Positions 17,410-26,900 of a DNA stretch of 64,000 nt are shown piece by piece. Location of the stretch: NCBI RefSeq assembly GCF_003015185.1, contig NZ_CP027860.1:4867001-4931000 (forward strand), given 5' to 3'. Below the pieces are notes generated by a model. The model saw only the letters and a list, made by a program, of their open reading frames with translations, was not told the origin of the DNA and made no database searches. How positions within the stretch are numbered: position 1 is the first letter of the stretch; each line of letters starts with the position of its first letter. The DNA comes from Ahniella affigens. GTDB taxonomy: Bacteria > Pseudomonadota > Gammaproteobacteria > Xanthomonadales > Ahniellaceae. The translations under genes and the position numbers were made by a program.

Positions 17410-17606
17410 GCCGTACCGAGCTCGGGGTCCGGCGGCAACCGGCGCACCGCTGCGCGTCGTGCTGGCGCGATCCGGAAGACTGGTAGTGACCTCCCCTTGC
17501 CGCGCGCTTGATGGCGAATCGCCTCTTGGTGCAACCACGCCGCCTCGCGAAGGCTCCAAAGCCTTCTGCAACGGGCAAAGATTGAGTTGGGCGTCGGATC
17601 ATTCAT
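17406..17606 (-). CDS. Small basic protein translationally coupled to traD
   Basis: A 66-residue open frame (begins MNDPTPNSIFARCRRLWSLR, ends RRLPPDPELGTA) whose TGA overlaps the traD ATG as ATGA, the same coupling seen at the traD end. It is strongly basic, with no membrane span or known family. No clear ribosome site precedes its ATG. It could also be the surviving 3' end of a longer gene, since the relaxase gene traI normally lies upstream of traD in SXT-type clusters. Confidence 0.5.
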   Translation of the reverse strand: MNDPTPNSIFARCRRLWSLREAAWLHQEAIRHQARGKGRSLPVFRIAPARRAAVRRLPPDPELGTA

Positions 17607-17922
17607 GCCGAGAGCCTATGGATTCGGCGCGCCGCCATTCCCGCGTTTTTCGTGCCGAATTTTGGTCATTTGGGTGCGCTATGTGTCGCACTGTAAATCA
17701 CCGACGGACCCCTCGTTGCCATTTACGGTCTGCGCTCGCTCCGACCTGGTGCACGCGGCATCGGGAAGGCGCTGGCACTGGCCTCGTTAGCCCGATTGCT
17801 GGGGTGAGCAGAACGCTGGCGACGCCCGCGCACAATGGTCGTGATGCACGGCGCCCGATGTCTCGCCGACTCGATCGATGTACGACGATTCAGCGCAAAC
17901 TGGCTCGGACCGCCGTCGCCAA
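17607..17922. other. Intergenic gap upstream of the tra module
   Basis: 316 bases between the Sel1-repeat gene and the small ORF before traD. I found no relaxase remnant, integrase, tRNA or attachment-like repeat here. The module's promoter presumably lies in it, but no confident boxes are visible. Confidence 0.5.
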
Positions 17923-19590
17923 TCAGCGTGCGCTCACTTGCCGCGTGTCGATCCCCAGGCGCTGCAACCCTGCCGCTGCCTTGTCGCTACCGCGCGCCGC
18001 TGCCATCCGGTAGTACTCGATCGCCAACGCACGATCCAGGCGAATCCCAATGCCGTAGTCGTACATGGCCGCAAGGCTCTCTGCGGCGCCCACGCTGCCA
18101 GCATTCGCCGCGCGCACCAGACTGGCCATACCGGCAGCGACGTCCGCCTTGCCGCCCAATCCGCGCACTTGCATCAAGCCCAAGTTGTTCAGGGCCCCGG
18201 GATGACCACTTCGCGCGGCGCGTTCAAACGCACGGCGGGCTTGCTCATACTGATTCTGACGGAGCAGCGTCAGCCCTTGCTGGTAAGCCGCAACCGTCGT
18301 GGCGTCGGCGCGCGTTTCTTGCGCGGTCGTTGACGATGGCAACTGTGGCGGGCTTGCCATCTGCTCTTGGCTTGTGTCGGCTGCCGCTGCAATACGTGGT
18401 GCGGCGCCAGTCGTCGCTTGCAACGCCATGAGCTGTTGCTCGGCTGTCTGCTTGGCCGCCACGGCCGCATCGCGTTCGCTCGTCAATGCGGCAATCTGCT
18501 GATCCTTGTCATGCAGTTGCTGCGTGAGGCTCTCGGCCTCCACACTCATCGCATTCAAGCGCTGTTCGAGCGCATCGATCTGCTCTGAGAAACGCGCGAG
18601 CACGGGGTCGGTCAACAAACTGGCATCCAGACCAGCTGACGCGCTGGTTGGGACGTCCGAACTGGCTTCCGTGTCTGCGAGCGCGGGCATTGGCGCCGCA
18701 TCAACCCAGTCGCGATCAACGCGGGTCAGAGTCGATTCCAGCTCGGTCTGCAAACGATCTAAGCGACTTCGGTAGACCGCGGCATCGCGCAATGCCAGCT
18801 GCTCCGCCAAAGCGACCCAGGGCGTTGCGAGTTCGGGCTTGCCGGTTTGCTCGGCCGTCTCCAGGTGTTGCAGCGTCAGTGCGCTGACCGCTTCGGGATG
18901 GTGCGCCTCGGCTGCTTTTTGCAACCACACTCGGGCGCGCGATTCAGAGAAGTCACTATTGGCCTGATCGCGATAATGCAATGAGAGTTGATACTGCGCC
19001 ATCGCGTCATTCGCCGACGCTGCATTTTGCAGATAGCGCAGTGCCTCGATCGGATCGGCAGCCAGACCCCGCCCTGTTGCCAAGCGCTCGGCCAATACGC
19101 GCATGGCTGGCACGTATCCATGATCGGCTGCGTGCCGAAGCAATGCGTCGGCGTCAGCCGTCGCCCGCTGGCGCTTGGCATCGGGAACATCGGGATCCAT
19201 GGCGCGTTCCAGCAATAAGTCGGCCAGCGCAGTGGTCGCTGCCGCATGCCCGGCGAGCGTTGCTTGCTTCAGGTATTGGGCTTGCTTCTGGCGCGCTTGC
19301 AAGTTGAGCGATCGACCCGTTCCGACTTGGCGGCCGTAATATTGCCCTAGTTGAAACGCGGCTTCGGCATCGCCACCGCGCGCCGCTTCGGCCAACCAGA
19401 GCGCGCCCTGGCGCGGATCCGTGTGACCAAGCGATGGTTCCAGATAACGCAAGCCCAGCTCGCGCTGCGCCAACACCTCGCCCGCCTCCGCACGCGCTTT
19501 CAAGGCATCAAACGGATTCTCCGACCAGCTCGCGCCAGCCATCAAAATTGCCGCACCCAATGCTGCTGCCAGCAAACTTTTCTTCAACAT
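17923..19590 (-). CDS. Exported Sel1-repeat protein with central coiled coil
   Basis: A 555-residue protein with signal peptide MLKKSLLAAALGAAILMAGA. Residues about 25-260 carry Sel1-like (TPR-related) repeats: EVLAQRELGLRYLEP, DAEAAFQLGQYYGRQ, YVPAMRVLAERLATGRGL, DAMAQYQLSLHYRDQ. A coiled coil follows (EQRLNAMSVEAESLTQQLHD), then a second block of Sel1 repeats (HPGALNNLGLMQVRGLGG, VGAAESLAAMYDYGIG, DKAAAGLQRLGID). Sel1 arrays mediate protein-protein contacts; the partner is unknown. The ATG at 19590 follows GGAG. It lies upstream of the tra module in the same direction but 316 bases away, so a link is not established. Confidence 0.8.
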   Translation of the reverse strand: MLKKSLLAAALGAAILMAGASWSENPFDALKARAEAGEVLAQRELGLRYLEPSLGHTDPRQGALWLAEAARGGDAEAAFQLGQYYGRQVGTGRSLNLQARQKQAQYLKQATLAGHAAATTALADLLLERAMDPDVPDAKRQRATADADALLRHAADHGYVPAMRVLAERLATGRGLAADPIEALRYLQNAASANDAMAQYQLSLHYRDQANSDFSESRARVWLQKAAEAHHPEAVSALTLQHLETAEQTGKPELATPWVALAEQLALRDAAVYRSRLDRLQTELESTLTRVDRDWVDAAPMPALADTEASSDVPTSASAGLDASLLTDPVLARFSEQIDALEQRLNAMSVEAESLTQQLHDKDQQIAALTSERDAAVAAKQTAEQQLMALQATTGAAPRIAAAADTSQEQMASPPQLPSSTTAQETRADATTVAAYQQGLTLLRQNQYEQARRAFERAARSGHPGALNNLGLMQVRGLGGKADVAAGMASLVRAANAGSVGAAESLAAMYDYGIGIRLDRALAIEYYRMAAARGSDKAAAGLQRLGIDTRQVSAR

Positions 19591-19783
19591 GGTGATTGCT
19601 CCGCTATCGCGCCGACACCAGGAGAACCTCCGGTCGTGCGCATGCATCCAATGATCGCACTCAGGATGGTGGGCACGCGGCTTGTGGTCAAGCTTTGCGT
19701 TTCAAATCTGCGCAGATCGATCATGCCGATCGTTGCGACCCTAATCGGCATTGGGGGCAAGCGCTCGGCGCCGCGTCGTTGTG

Positions 19784-19950
19784 CTAGTGGCGTATTCCGA
19801 AGTAAGCGTGAAGAACACTTGGGAGCATTTCGAGTCAAGGCAAAGCGCGAGGAGGCGTCGTAGAGGAATCTACGGCGACGACGAGTTGCGCCGCATTGGT
19901 TCGATCGGCGCAGAAGATTTGTTCGAGCGATTTCCGCAACACGACACTTG
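19784..19950. repeat. Diverged copy of MITE-like repeat
   Basis: Shares with the element at 60746 a core including ATTTCGAGTCAAGGCAA, CTACGGCGACGACGA and a GCAT.GG.TCGATCGG segment, over about 165 bases. It starts CTAGTG like the other copy, and its right end (TTTCCGCAACACGACAC) is a degraded form of that copy's terminal repeat. It fills most of the gap between the Sel1 gene and the gene at 19999. Confidence 0.75.
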
Positions 19951-19998
19951 TTTGCGGCTGACATGCCGCACCGTCGAGCCAACCCAAGGAGGGACGAC

Positions 19999-21078
19999 AT
20001 GTTGGGGTTTACCAGTAAATGTTGGTGGAAGTGTTCCGTGTTCTGCGCACTGATTGTGGTGTCCTGCGCGCCGATAGCGGCCGTGCGCCTATCGCTCGAA
20101 TCACCAACCGGAATCAGCAATCTCGTCGTACCGCCTGGCGGCAATGGCGTCTGGACGTTCCGCGTCCGAAACGTAGGCGACAGCGCAGGCGCGGTTGACT
20201 TCACGCTGCAAGAGCGCCGCTACAATGTATCGTCGTTCGATCAGTACGTCTGGACGAGTCTGAGCTCTGGCTGCGGCGCGGCGAGTTCGCAACTCGTGTA
20301 CTCACAGATGCTGCTGAAACTGCCGATTAGCAGCCTCAACGTTGGCGAAGCGCGCACCTGCAGCTACCGAATCGATCGCACCGCCAACAGTCGCGACGAT
20401 CTGGGCTTTCGGCTGTGTAGCTTTGAGATCGATTGGGTCGATTGCTATCGGCACCAACTCAACATCGGCAACCTGCCTGACACGGCGCTTCGCGTAGAGC
20501 GGGTCGGTCCCGCAGCACCGGGTTCCAGTGCCACGCTGTTTCGACTGAGTGCCACTAACCCTAGTGCACATGCCATCAGCAGCCGCATTGCGACGACGGC
20601 CTGTCGTGAGTTTTCTGGGGGCATTTTTGACACAACGCCCTATTTGATCGACACCGATTTCCCTGGCAGTTGCCCCACGGCGTTGGGCGAAATCTGCCTG
20701 AACTTTACCGGTCAGAATTTTGATGCGGTGGGCTTTGAACTCGGACCAATTCCAGCGCAAGGAACCAACTCCTGCCTGATCAAGCTGGTCCCACGCCCGG
20801 ACCCGCCGCCCAGTTGGTACAACCTGGGTCCGTACGTGACGCCGATGTACTTCCGGGACGACCGGGTTGGTCTGGCCGATGGCGGGCTGGCATTCGATCC
20901 GGACATCGCCAGTGACCAGACCACCATGGGCGCGCCGGAAAGCCATTCCGTGCCGATCAGCGCCGGTGCAATGGGGTTGCTTGCGATCCTGATGATGATG
21001 CTTGCGGGTTGGTCGCAACGGCGCTTGCGGACTGCAGTCGATTCATCTGCCTCGCATTCGTCTAAGCGGGCAAGGTGA
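19999..21078 (+). CDS. Secreted cysteine-rich protein with C-terminal membrane anchor (paralog A)
   Basis: A 359-residue exported protein with an N-terminal signal (CSVFCALIVVSCAPIAAVRL). A beta-rich domain (PPGGNGVWTFRVRNVGDSAG) is followed by a second half containing ACREFSGGIFDTTPYLIDT and GEICLNFTGQNFDAVGFEL. Near the C-terminus VPISAGAMGLLAILMMMLAG is a single span followed by WSQRRLR, like the IPTL/PEP-type sorting tails of gammaproteobacteria. The function is unknown. The ATG at 19999 has a strong AAGGAGGG. The next gene codes for a paralog, 70 bases on. Confidence 0.75.
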   Translation: MLGFTSKCWWKCSVFCALIVVSCAPIAAVRLSLESPTGISNLVVPPGGNGVWTFRVRNVGDSAGAVDFTLQERRYNVSSFDQYVWTSLSSGCGAASSQLVYSQMLLKLPISSLNVGEARTCSYRIDRTANSRDDLGFRLCSFEIDWVDCYRHQLNIGNLPDTALRVERVGPAAPGSSATLFRLSATNPSAHAISSRIATTACREFSGGIFDTTPYLIDTDFPGSCPTALGEICLNFTGQNFDAVGFELGPIPAQGTNSCLIKLVPRPDPPPSWYNLGPYVTPMYFRDDRVGLADGGLAFDPDIASDQTTMGAPESHSVPISAGAMGLLAILMMMLAGWSQRRLRTAVDSSASHSSKRAR

Positions 21079-21148
21079 CGTGCTGGTGCACGAGCGATCC
21101 TATGGTCATCTGGTCGTTCAATGGATTCAGCGACGGTGTGCGACCGGC

Positions 21149-22156
21149 ATGATCGCTTTGCCAAGAGCGCGCGTGATGTGGGTGTTCGCAGCGGCTGCCA
21201 GCGCAGCCGCTGCGTCCCCGGCCCCGATGCAGATCGACGTATTGCCGGGCCAAGCCCAGCAGTTCGAGATCACGGCGACCAACGACGGCGATTCCACGCA
21301 GCAGTTCGAGGCTCGAGCGTATTGGCGCCAGAACGCCTTTGTCGCCAACGTCGATATCGGTCGGGAGTACACGTTTTCGAGTCTCGACTCGCGATGCGCG
21401 ACGTTGAATGTAACGCCAATTTCGCAGCAGTTTGGGCTCCGCGTTGATTTCGGGCCATTGCACGCGGGCCAGAGCCGTCGGTGTGGGTTCTCCGTGTATC
21501 GGCACCCAGATTCAACGAAGAGTCTCGGTCTCTCGGCGTGTGTCAGCGATGTTCGCTATTTCAGTACGTGTGAGCCTTATGACTTGAACTTCGGCACCAT
21601 GGTGCCAACTCGCATTACAGTCGGCCGTCCGGTTCAGCCCGCAGCGCCAGACGGCTCTTACGTGCTCGATTTGACTGTTCACAACTTGAGCTTGCAATCC
21701 CTACCGGCACGCGTGGTGACGACCGACTGCCAGGAGTTTGAAGGCAGTCTCTTCAGCACCCCGCCATTCCATCTCGACACGAGCATTCCAGGCGGCTGCG
21801 CGCTCAGCGACGGCGAACTGTGCCTCAATGTTACCGGTCAAAACTACAGGTCCTACGGTTTCTTAACCGCATCCACCTCCCCTGGCGCCAGCAGCAGTTG
21901 CCACGTTCGGGTCGTTCCCAATTCCGCGACCACTTGGTCCACCCACTTCAGCGCAGCGCTCTATTTTCTCAATGATTATGCCGATTCAGGCAACGGCAAC
22001 TTGGTGTTCGCGCCGAGTCAGACGCAAGCCCGAATTCGGCTGGGTATGGACACGCGACCCGTGCCCGTGTCGCCAAGTGCAGCGCTTGTGATGGCGATGT
22101 TGATGATGGTCGCCAGCGCATTCACGAGTACGCGAAGGGCGCCTCGACAGCGCTGA
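21149..22156 (+). CDS. Secreted cysteine-rich protein with C-terminal membrane anchor (paralog B)
   Basis: A 335-residue protein related to its upstream neighbour: DCQEFEGSLFSTPPFHLDT and GELCLNVTGQNYRSYGF align with ACREFSGGIFDTTPYLIDT and GEICLNFTGQNFDAVGF, and both have a C-terminal span plus arginines (here VPVSPSAALVMAMLMMVAS then TSTRRAPRQR). The signal peptide is MWVFAAAASAAAASPA. The start at 21149 (MIALPRARVMW) is chosen because it directly precedes the signal; longer starts back to 21002 overlap the previous gene. A substrate or partner is unknown. The pair probably arose by tandem duplication. Confidence 0.7.
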   Translation: MIALPRARVMWVFAAAASAAAASPAPMQIDVLPGQAQQFEITATNDGDSTQQFEARAYWRQNAFVANVDIGREYTFSSLDSRCATLNVTPISQQFGLRVDFGPLHAGQSRRCGFSVYRHPDSTKSLGLSACVSDVRYFSTCEPYDLNFGTMVPTRITVGRPVQPAAPDGSYVLDLTVHNLSLQSLPARVVTTDCQEFEGSLFSTPPFHLDTSIPGGCALSDGELCLNVTGQNYRSYGFLTASTSPGASSSCHVRVVPNSATTWSTHFSAALYFLNDYADSGNGNLVFAPSQTQARIRLGMDTRPVPVSPSAALVMAMLMMVASAFTSTRRAPRQR

Positions 22157-22198
22157 TTCAGCATGGCTTACGACTTCCGGTTAGAATAGCGGTCTCCC

Positions 22199-22279
22199 TC
22201 CGCCGAGGGGCGCTGCAAGTCCGGTCGCAAGGATTGGAATCAGGCTCGGCGGGAATTTCGTCAAACGGCGCCCGCAGCA
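22199..22279 (+). ncRNA. S-adenosylhomocysteine (SAH) riboswitch
   Basis: The 5' leader of ahcY contains CCGCCGAGGGGCGCTGCAAG, then CAGGCTCGGCGGG, then AAACGGCGCCCGC. This is the conserved SAH-riboswitch core: CGCCGAG (22201-22207) pairs with CTCGGCG (22245-22251), and GGGCGC pairs with GCGCCC as the long-range pseudoknot helix. Known SAH riboswitches turn on SAH-recycling genes when SAH accumulates, which matches the downstream gene. A possible -10 box TAGAAT lies at 22182-22187. The ribosome site (GGAG, 22287-22290) follows the aptamer closely. Confidence 0.9.
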
Positions 22280-22297
22280 ACCTAATGGAGCTGAACC

Positions 22298-23725
22298 ATG
22301 AACGCAGCTGTTCAATCTTTGCCGTTTTCCGATTTCAAAGTCCATGACATGAAGTTGGCCGACTGGGGCCGCAAGGAAATCGAAATCGCCGAGCACGAAA
22401 TGCCGGGTCTGATGTCGATCCGCAAGAAATACGCCGCCACGAAGCCGCTGAAGGGCGTGCGCGTGACGGGCTCTCTGCACATGACCATTCAAACCGCCGT
22501 GCTGATCGAAACGCTGGTCGACCTCGGCGCTTCGGTGCGCTGGGCGTCCTGCAACATCTTCTCGACGCAGGATCACGCTGCTGCTGCGATTGCCGCTGCG
22601 AAGGTGCCGGTGTTTGCATGGAAGGGCGAGACGCTTGAAGAGTATTGGGACTGCACGCTGGACGCCGTCACGCATGCGGGTGGCAAGGGTCCGGAACTGG
22701 TCGTCGACGATGGTGGCGACGTCACCCTCTTGATCCACAAGGGCTATGAGCTGGAACAGGGCTCGGACTGGGTCAACACCCCGAGCGGTTCGCACGAAGA
22801 GCAGATCATCAAGAACCTGCTGAAGCGCGTCGCCAAAGAGCGGCCTGGCTTCTGGACCAACGTGGTCAAGGACTGGCGCGGTGTTTCGGAAGAAACCACC
22901 ACCGGCGTGCACCGTCTGTATCAGATGATGGAAGCTGGCAAGCTGCTGGTTCCGGCCATCAACGTTAATGACTCAGTCACCAAGTCGAAGTTCGACAATC
23001 TTTACGGCTGCCGCGAATCGCTGGCCGATGGCCTGAAGCGCGCGATGGACGTGATGCTTGCTGGCAAGGTCGCTGTGGTCTGCGGATATGGTGACGTGGG
23101 TAAGGGCTCGGCGCACTCGCTGCGTGCGTATGGCTGCCGCGTGATCGTTACCGAGATCGATCCGATCAACGCCCTGCAGGCCGCGATGGAAGGCTTCCAA
23201 GTGGATACGGTTGAGTCGACACTCGGCATCGCCGACATCTACGTGACCACGACTGGCAACAAGGACGTCATCACGTACGACCACATGCTGGGCATGAAAG
23301 ATCAGGCCATCGTTTGCAACATCGGCCACTTCGATAACGAGATCCAGGTTGATCGCCTGAACACCTCGGGCGCGACCAAGATCAACATCAAGCCGCAAGT
23401 CGACAAGTACAAGCTGCCGAATGGCCGCGAAATGTTCCTGCTCGCCGAAGGCCGCCTCGTGAACCTCGGTTGTGCGACCGGCCACCCGAGCTTCGTGATG
23501 TCGAACTCGTTCTCGAACCAGACGCTCGCTCAGATTGACTTGTGGGCGAACAAGGACACGTACGAGAAGACGGTTTACCGCCTGCCGAAGAAGCTGGACG
23601 AGGAAGTCGCGCGTTTGCATCTGGAAAAGATCGGCGTGAAGCTGACCAAGCTGACGGCCGACCAAGCAGCTTACCTCGGTGTCGATGTCGAAGGCCCGTA
23701 CAAGCCGGAGCATTACCGCTATTGA
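22298..23725 (+). CDS. ahcY: Adenosylhomocysteinase (SAH hydrolase)
   Basis: A 475-residue enzyme that splits S-adenosylhomocysteine into adenosine and homocysteine, removing the inhibitor left by methyltransferases. Diagnostic segments: [66 protein letters not shown] (NAD-binding glycine motif), [26 protein letters not shown], and the C-terminal [25 protein letters not shown] tail (only the last YKPEHYRY bind across the dimer). The length fits the long proteobacterial form. Controlled by the SAH riboswitch directly upstream; a terminator follows at 23921. Confidence 0.97.
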   Translation: MNAAVQSLPFSDFKVHDMKLADWGRKEIEIAEHEMPGLMSIRKKYAATKPLKGVRVTGSLHMTIQTAVLIETLVDLGASVRWASCNIFSTQDHAAAAIAAAKVPVFAWKGETLEEYWDCTLDAVTHAGGKGPELVVDDGGDVTLLIHKGYELEQGSDWVNTPSGSHEEQIIKNLLKRVAKERPGFWTNVVKDWRGVSEETTTGVHRLYQMMEAGKLLVPAINVNDSVTKSKFDNLYGCRESLADGLKRAMDVMLAGKVAVVCGYGDVGKGSAHSLRAYGCRVIVTEIDPINALQAAMEGFQVDTVESTLGIADIYVTTTGNKDVITYDHMLGMKDQAIVCNIGHFDNEIQVDRLNTSGATKINIKPQVDKYKLPNGREMFLLAEGRLVNLGCATGHPSFVMSNSFSNQTLAQIDLWANKDTYEKTVYRLPKKLDEEVARLHLEKIGVKLTKLTADQAAYLGVDVEGPYKPEHYRY

Positions 23726-23775
23726 TGTAGCCGTGCGGCGCAATGCGCTGCGTTGATTGCGCCCTACGAACTGCC

Positions 23776-23821
23776 CCCTCTCCCACGCGAGTGGGAGCGG
23801 GTTGGGGAGAGGGCTACTTGA
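23776..23821. repeat. Palindromic repeat, CCCTCTCCCAC type
   Basis: CCCTCTCCCAC, loop GCGA, GTGGGAGCGGG, then TTGGGGAGAGGGCTACTTG. Matches the second hairpin and its tail at 11016-11060 almost base for base, with one mismatch in the stem. Confidence 0.8.
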
Positions 23822-23920
23822 GACAAAGTGACGCATTCACAAGCGCGCCGAATCCAAGTTGGAAAAACGCAACTCAGTGCCAGAATTGGCCGATCAGAAC
23901 GCTCATCAACGCAACAAAAT

Positions 23921-23948
23921 CCCTGCCCCGCGCAGGGCTTTTGTTTTG
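23921..23948 (+). terminator. Rho-independent terminator after ahcY
   Basis: Stem CCCTGC...GCAGGG with a CCCGC loop, followed by CTTTTGTTTT. On the minus strand the same stem is followed by ATTTTGTT, so it could serve the converging operon at 23965-30222 as well. Confidence 0.75.
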
Positions 23949-23964
23949 GCCGAACGCCCCGCTC

Positions 23965-26900
23965 TCAGTCGGTACGCAGGCACTGCGAGAGATTCGGCGT
24001 TTCCGCAGCCTCAAAGCCGCCACTGAATACCAAGTCACCGTTCGAGACCGGCATGGCCGCCAGACGCGTCACGCGGAATTCCGACAATCGCGCATTGCTG
24101 TTATTCAAGCTCAGGCCGCCGCGGCCGGTTGGTGGCGCGCCTTGCACGGGCAGTTGCAGCAAAGGCGCGCCATCGACATCAGCCCGGAACACATTGCCGT
24201 CAAAGCTTAGACGCAGCGCGTAGGGATGATTCGGCAGAATCTTCGAGACGTCGGCCGTCACGCTGACGCGCGTGCCGCCAACCAATTGGTACAAGGTCCA
24301 TCGGTTGCTGAACTCATTCATCGACACGCCAACCTGATTGGCCGAATCGCGGTACCAGCCCAGCAGCGTCAATGCGTCCGACGGGCTGCTGCCGAGTGAG
24401 GTCAGCGTCACCGTGGCCTCGATCTCGCATTCGCGACACACCCCATCCTGATCAAGCGCTGTGGCGATGCCGGCCACATCCAGCGCGTGACCGAACAGAC
24501 TGCCGGGGACCATTGCCCAAACCGAATCCGGTGCATAGTCCCAGTCTGCCGGGCGCGCGCCCTCGAACGTCTCGTACGTGAGATAGCCCTCTTGGCGCAC
24601 GGAGGTGCTGGCCACGTCGATATTCTGTGCGCGTAGCGCGAGGTTCGAGCTGCGTTCGGTCTCGCTGAGATTCAAGTCGATGACGCCCGTTGATTGATCA
24701 CTGCCCTCTCCGGCCAGACCATCCAGCACCTCGATCCACGCTGCGCCGGAGTGCAGCGTCCACAAACAGCCATCGGTAGCGGTAACGTCGAGCGAAAATG
24801 CGCGGCCATCCGGGCACGCCGCGATGCTTGCTGGATCCAACGTGTAATTGCACGCCAGGCCTGCTTGCGTCACGGCCAGCGTTTGATCGCCAATGCTGAC
24901 AGTGCCTGTGCGTGGCTGGACCGTCGGATTGTCGAGCACAAAGATCTCGATCGCACCGTCGCCCGTACCTGAGGCGCCGTTTTGAACCAGAATCCAGCTG
25001 GCACGACTCACAGCGGTCCAGCGACAAACGCCCGGGGTATCAAGATTCACCGTATACGACGCATCACCACTTGCGCTCGCCGAAACGCTGGTTTGATCCA
25101 ACGCGTAAGTGCAGCCGGCTTGCGCGACCGAGATGCTCACTTCGTCACTGTCCAACGTGACATTGCGCGTGCCGGCCGCTTGGTTCGCCTGAGCGGCATT
25201 CGCATCGACACTCAATCGCACCTGACCATCGCCGAACACGGGTTCGAGCGGCGACAGAATGGTGATCCATGGCACGGGGCTGGAAACGATCCACGGGCAC
25301 TCAGGCACCGACGCATCGACTTGCACGGTGCTCGTCCCACCTTCAACGCCAATATTCAGCGATCCTGTGTCGACCGTGAACTGACAATCGCCATCTTGAT
25401 CGACTGGTATGGTTTTTGTGATCGCGGGTGTGGCGAGACTGATCTGCACCGCGCCACTGCGGTCAAACACGCCCACTGGTGCTGCAAACGGGGCGATGTC
25501 CACATTGACGACCCCGTTGCCGACATTACTGACCGGGGTCGTGATCGTGATCCACGGTTCGGTCGCGCTGACCGTCCAATTGCAGTTCGGGCGCGTGGTC
25601 ACGTTCAGCGTTTCGGTGCTGCCGGCGCTCTCACTCACGAGGCTGTTTGGCGCAACTTCCAGATAGCAAATCGCGTCGTCCAGGATGTGCACTATCAGAT
25701 CGGTCGCAGACAGTTGCACCGCATTCGGTGCATTGAGACGCAGATGAAACGTCTCGGTATCTTCTGGTGTCTCGTCACCCAAGACGGTCAGCACGATCGT
25801 GGCATCGGTCGCACCGGCGACGATCTGCACCGAACCGCTGCGCGCCACGTAGTCGGTGCCTGCGAGCGCAGTGCCATCGCCGGTCTGGTATTGGATTTGC
25901 AGATTTGCGGCGACCGGCTCGGCGAGATTCAGATGAATTTGGAATTCCGTCGATTGACCACTGTCGGGCTCGGGAATGGTGCGGCACTGCAATGGGTCGT
26001 TGTTGGCGCAGTCGGGGGTAATGGGCGGCGTGTTGTCGTCGTCGTCAATGACAATGTTGGCGCGCTCCTCGCCATTTCGGATCACCGCATTGACCGGCTG
26101 CTCAAATTCCACCGTAAAGCGCTCGTCGTCCTCGTAGGTGTGATCCGGCAGCAGCGACAACAAGACGGTCGCCGCCGTCTGCGCCGTGGTGCCGTCAAAC
26201 ACCACCGTATCCTGGGCCAGTGCGTAATCCTGCCCGGCCAACGCGGTGCCGTTCCGCGTGTAGTAGGACACCTGCACGTTTTCGCCGTTGGGCTGCGGCT
26301 TGGTCAGCGTCACATTGATCGCCGCTGACGGTGGCGCGCCCGGACCGGGATCGCCCTCCGACACCGTCACGTTGTTGACCTCGATCTGCGCCGGCAAGTC
26401 GATTCGTGTCAACGTCGCCCGGTCGAAATAGCTCCGGGCCATCACCAACTGGCCGTTCCGCTGAAACTGCAGATGGAATTGCTCGACCCCAAAGCAGCTG
26501 CCCAAATCGAATCGCGTGATCGGAATCAGCTGACCCTCGATCACCAACTGTGTCCGGGTCAGGCAGCCGCCATTCTGCTGCGTTTCGCGCGTCGCCAGCA
26601 CGTAATCGCCCGTTGCCGGATCACCAGCCAGCTCAAACAGGTCGCCCGGCAGAACCACTGTTTCCGGTGACACGATGACGGCCGTGTGGTCAATCGTCGC
26701 GCTGACCAGGTTGCTGCCCGTGCTCCACGCGTGCACAAATCGATCGGCGTCGACCGACACGACTTTGGGTGCTCGATTCGGCGACGCGTCATGACCCATG
26801 CCGTCGCGAACGATCGCACTCAGTTGGCGCTCTGGACTAATCGTGCCACTGGCGCGCAACGTGCGCGTCAGGATCGTGCCTTGACACGCGCTGTAGAAGC

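Noticed and set aside
11283-17606. Interpretation as a complete integrative conjugative element
   Set aside because: No integrase, relaxase, attachment repeats or flanking tRNA, and most of the secretion genes are absent in the window.
24982-26328. 448-codon plus-strand frame
   Set aside because: Antisense to the Calx-beta protein, histidine- and arginine-rich shadow sequence with no motifs.
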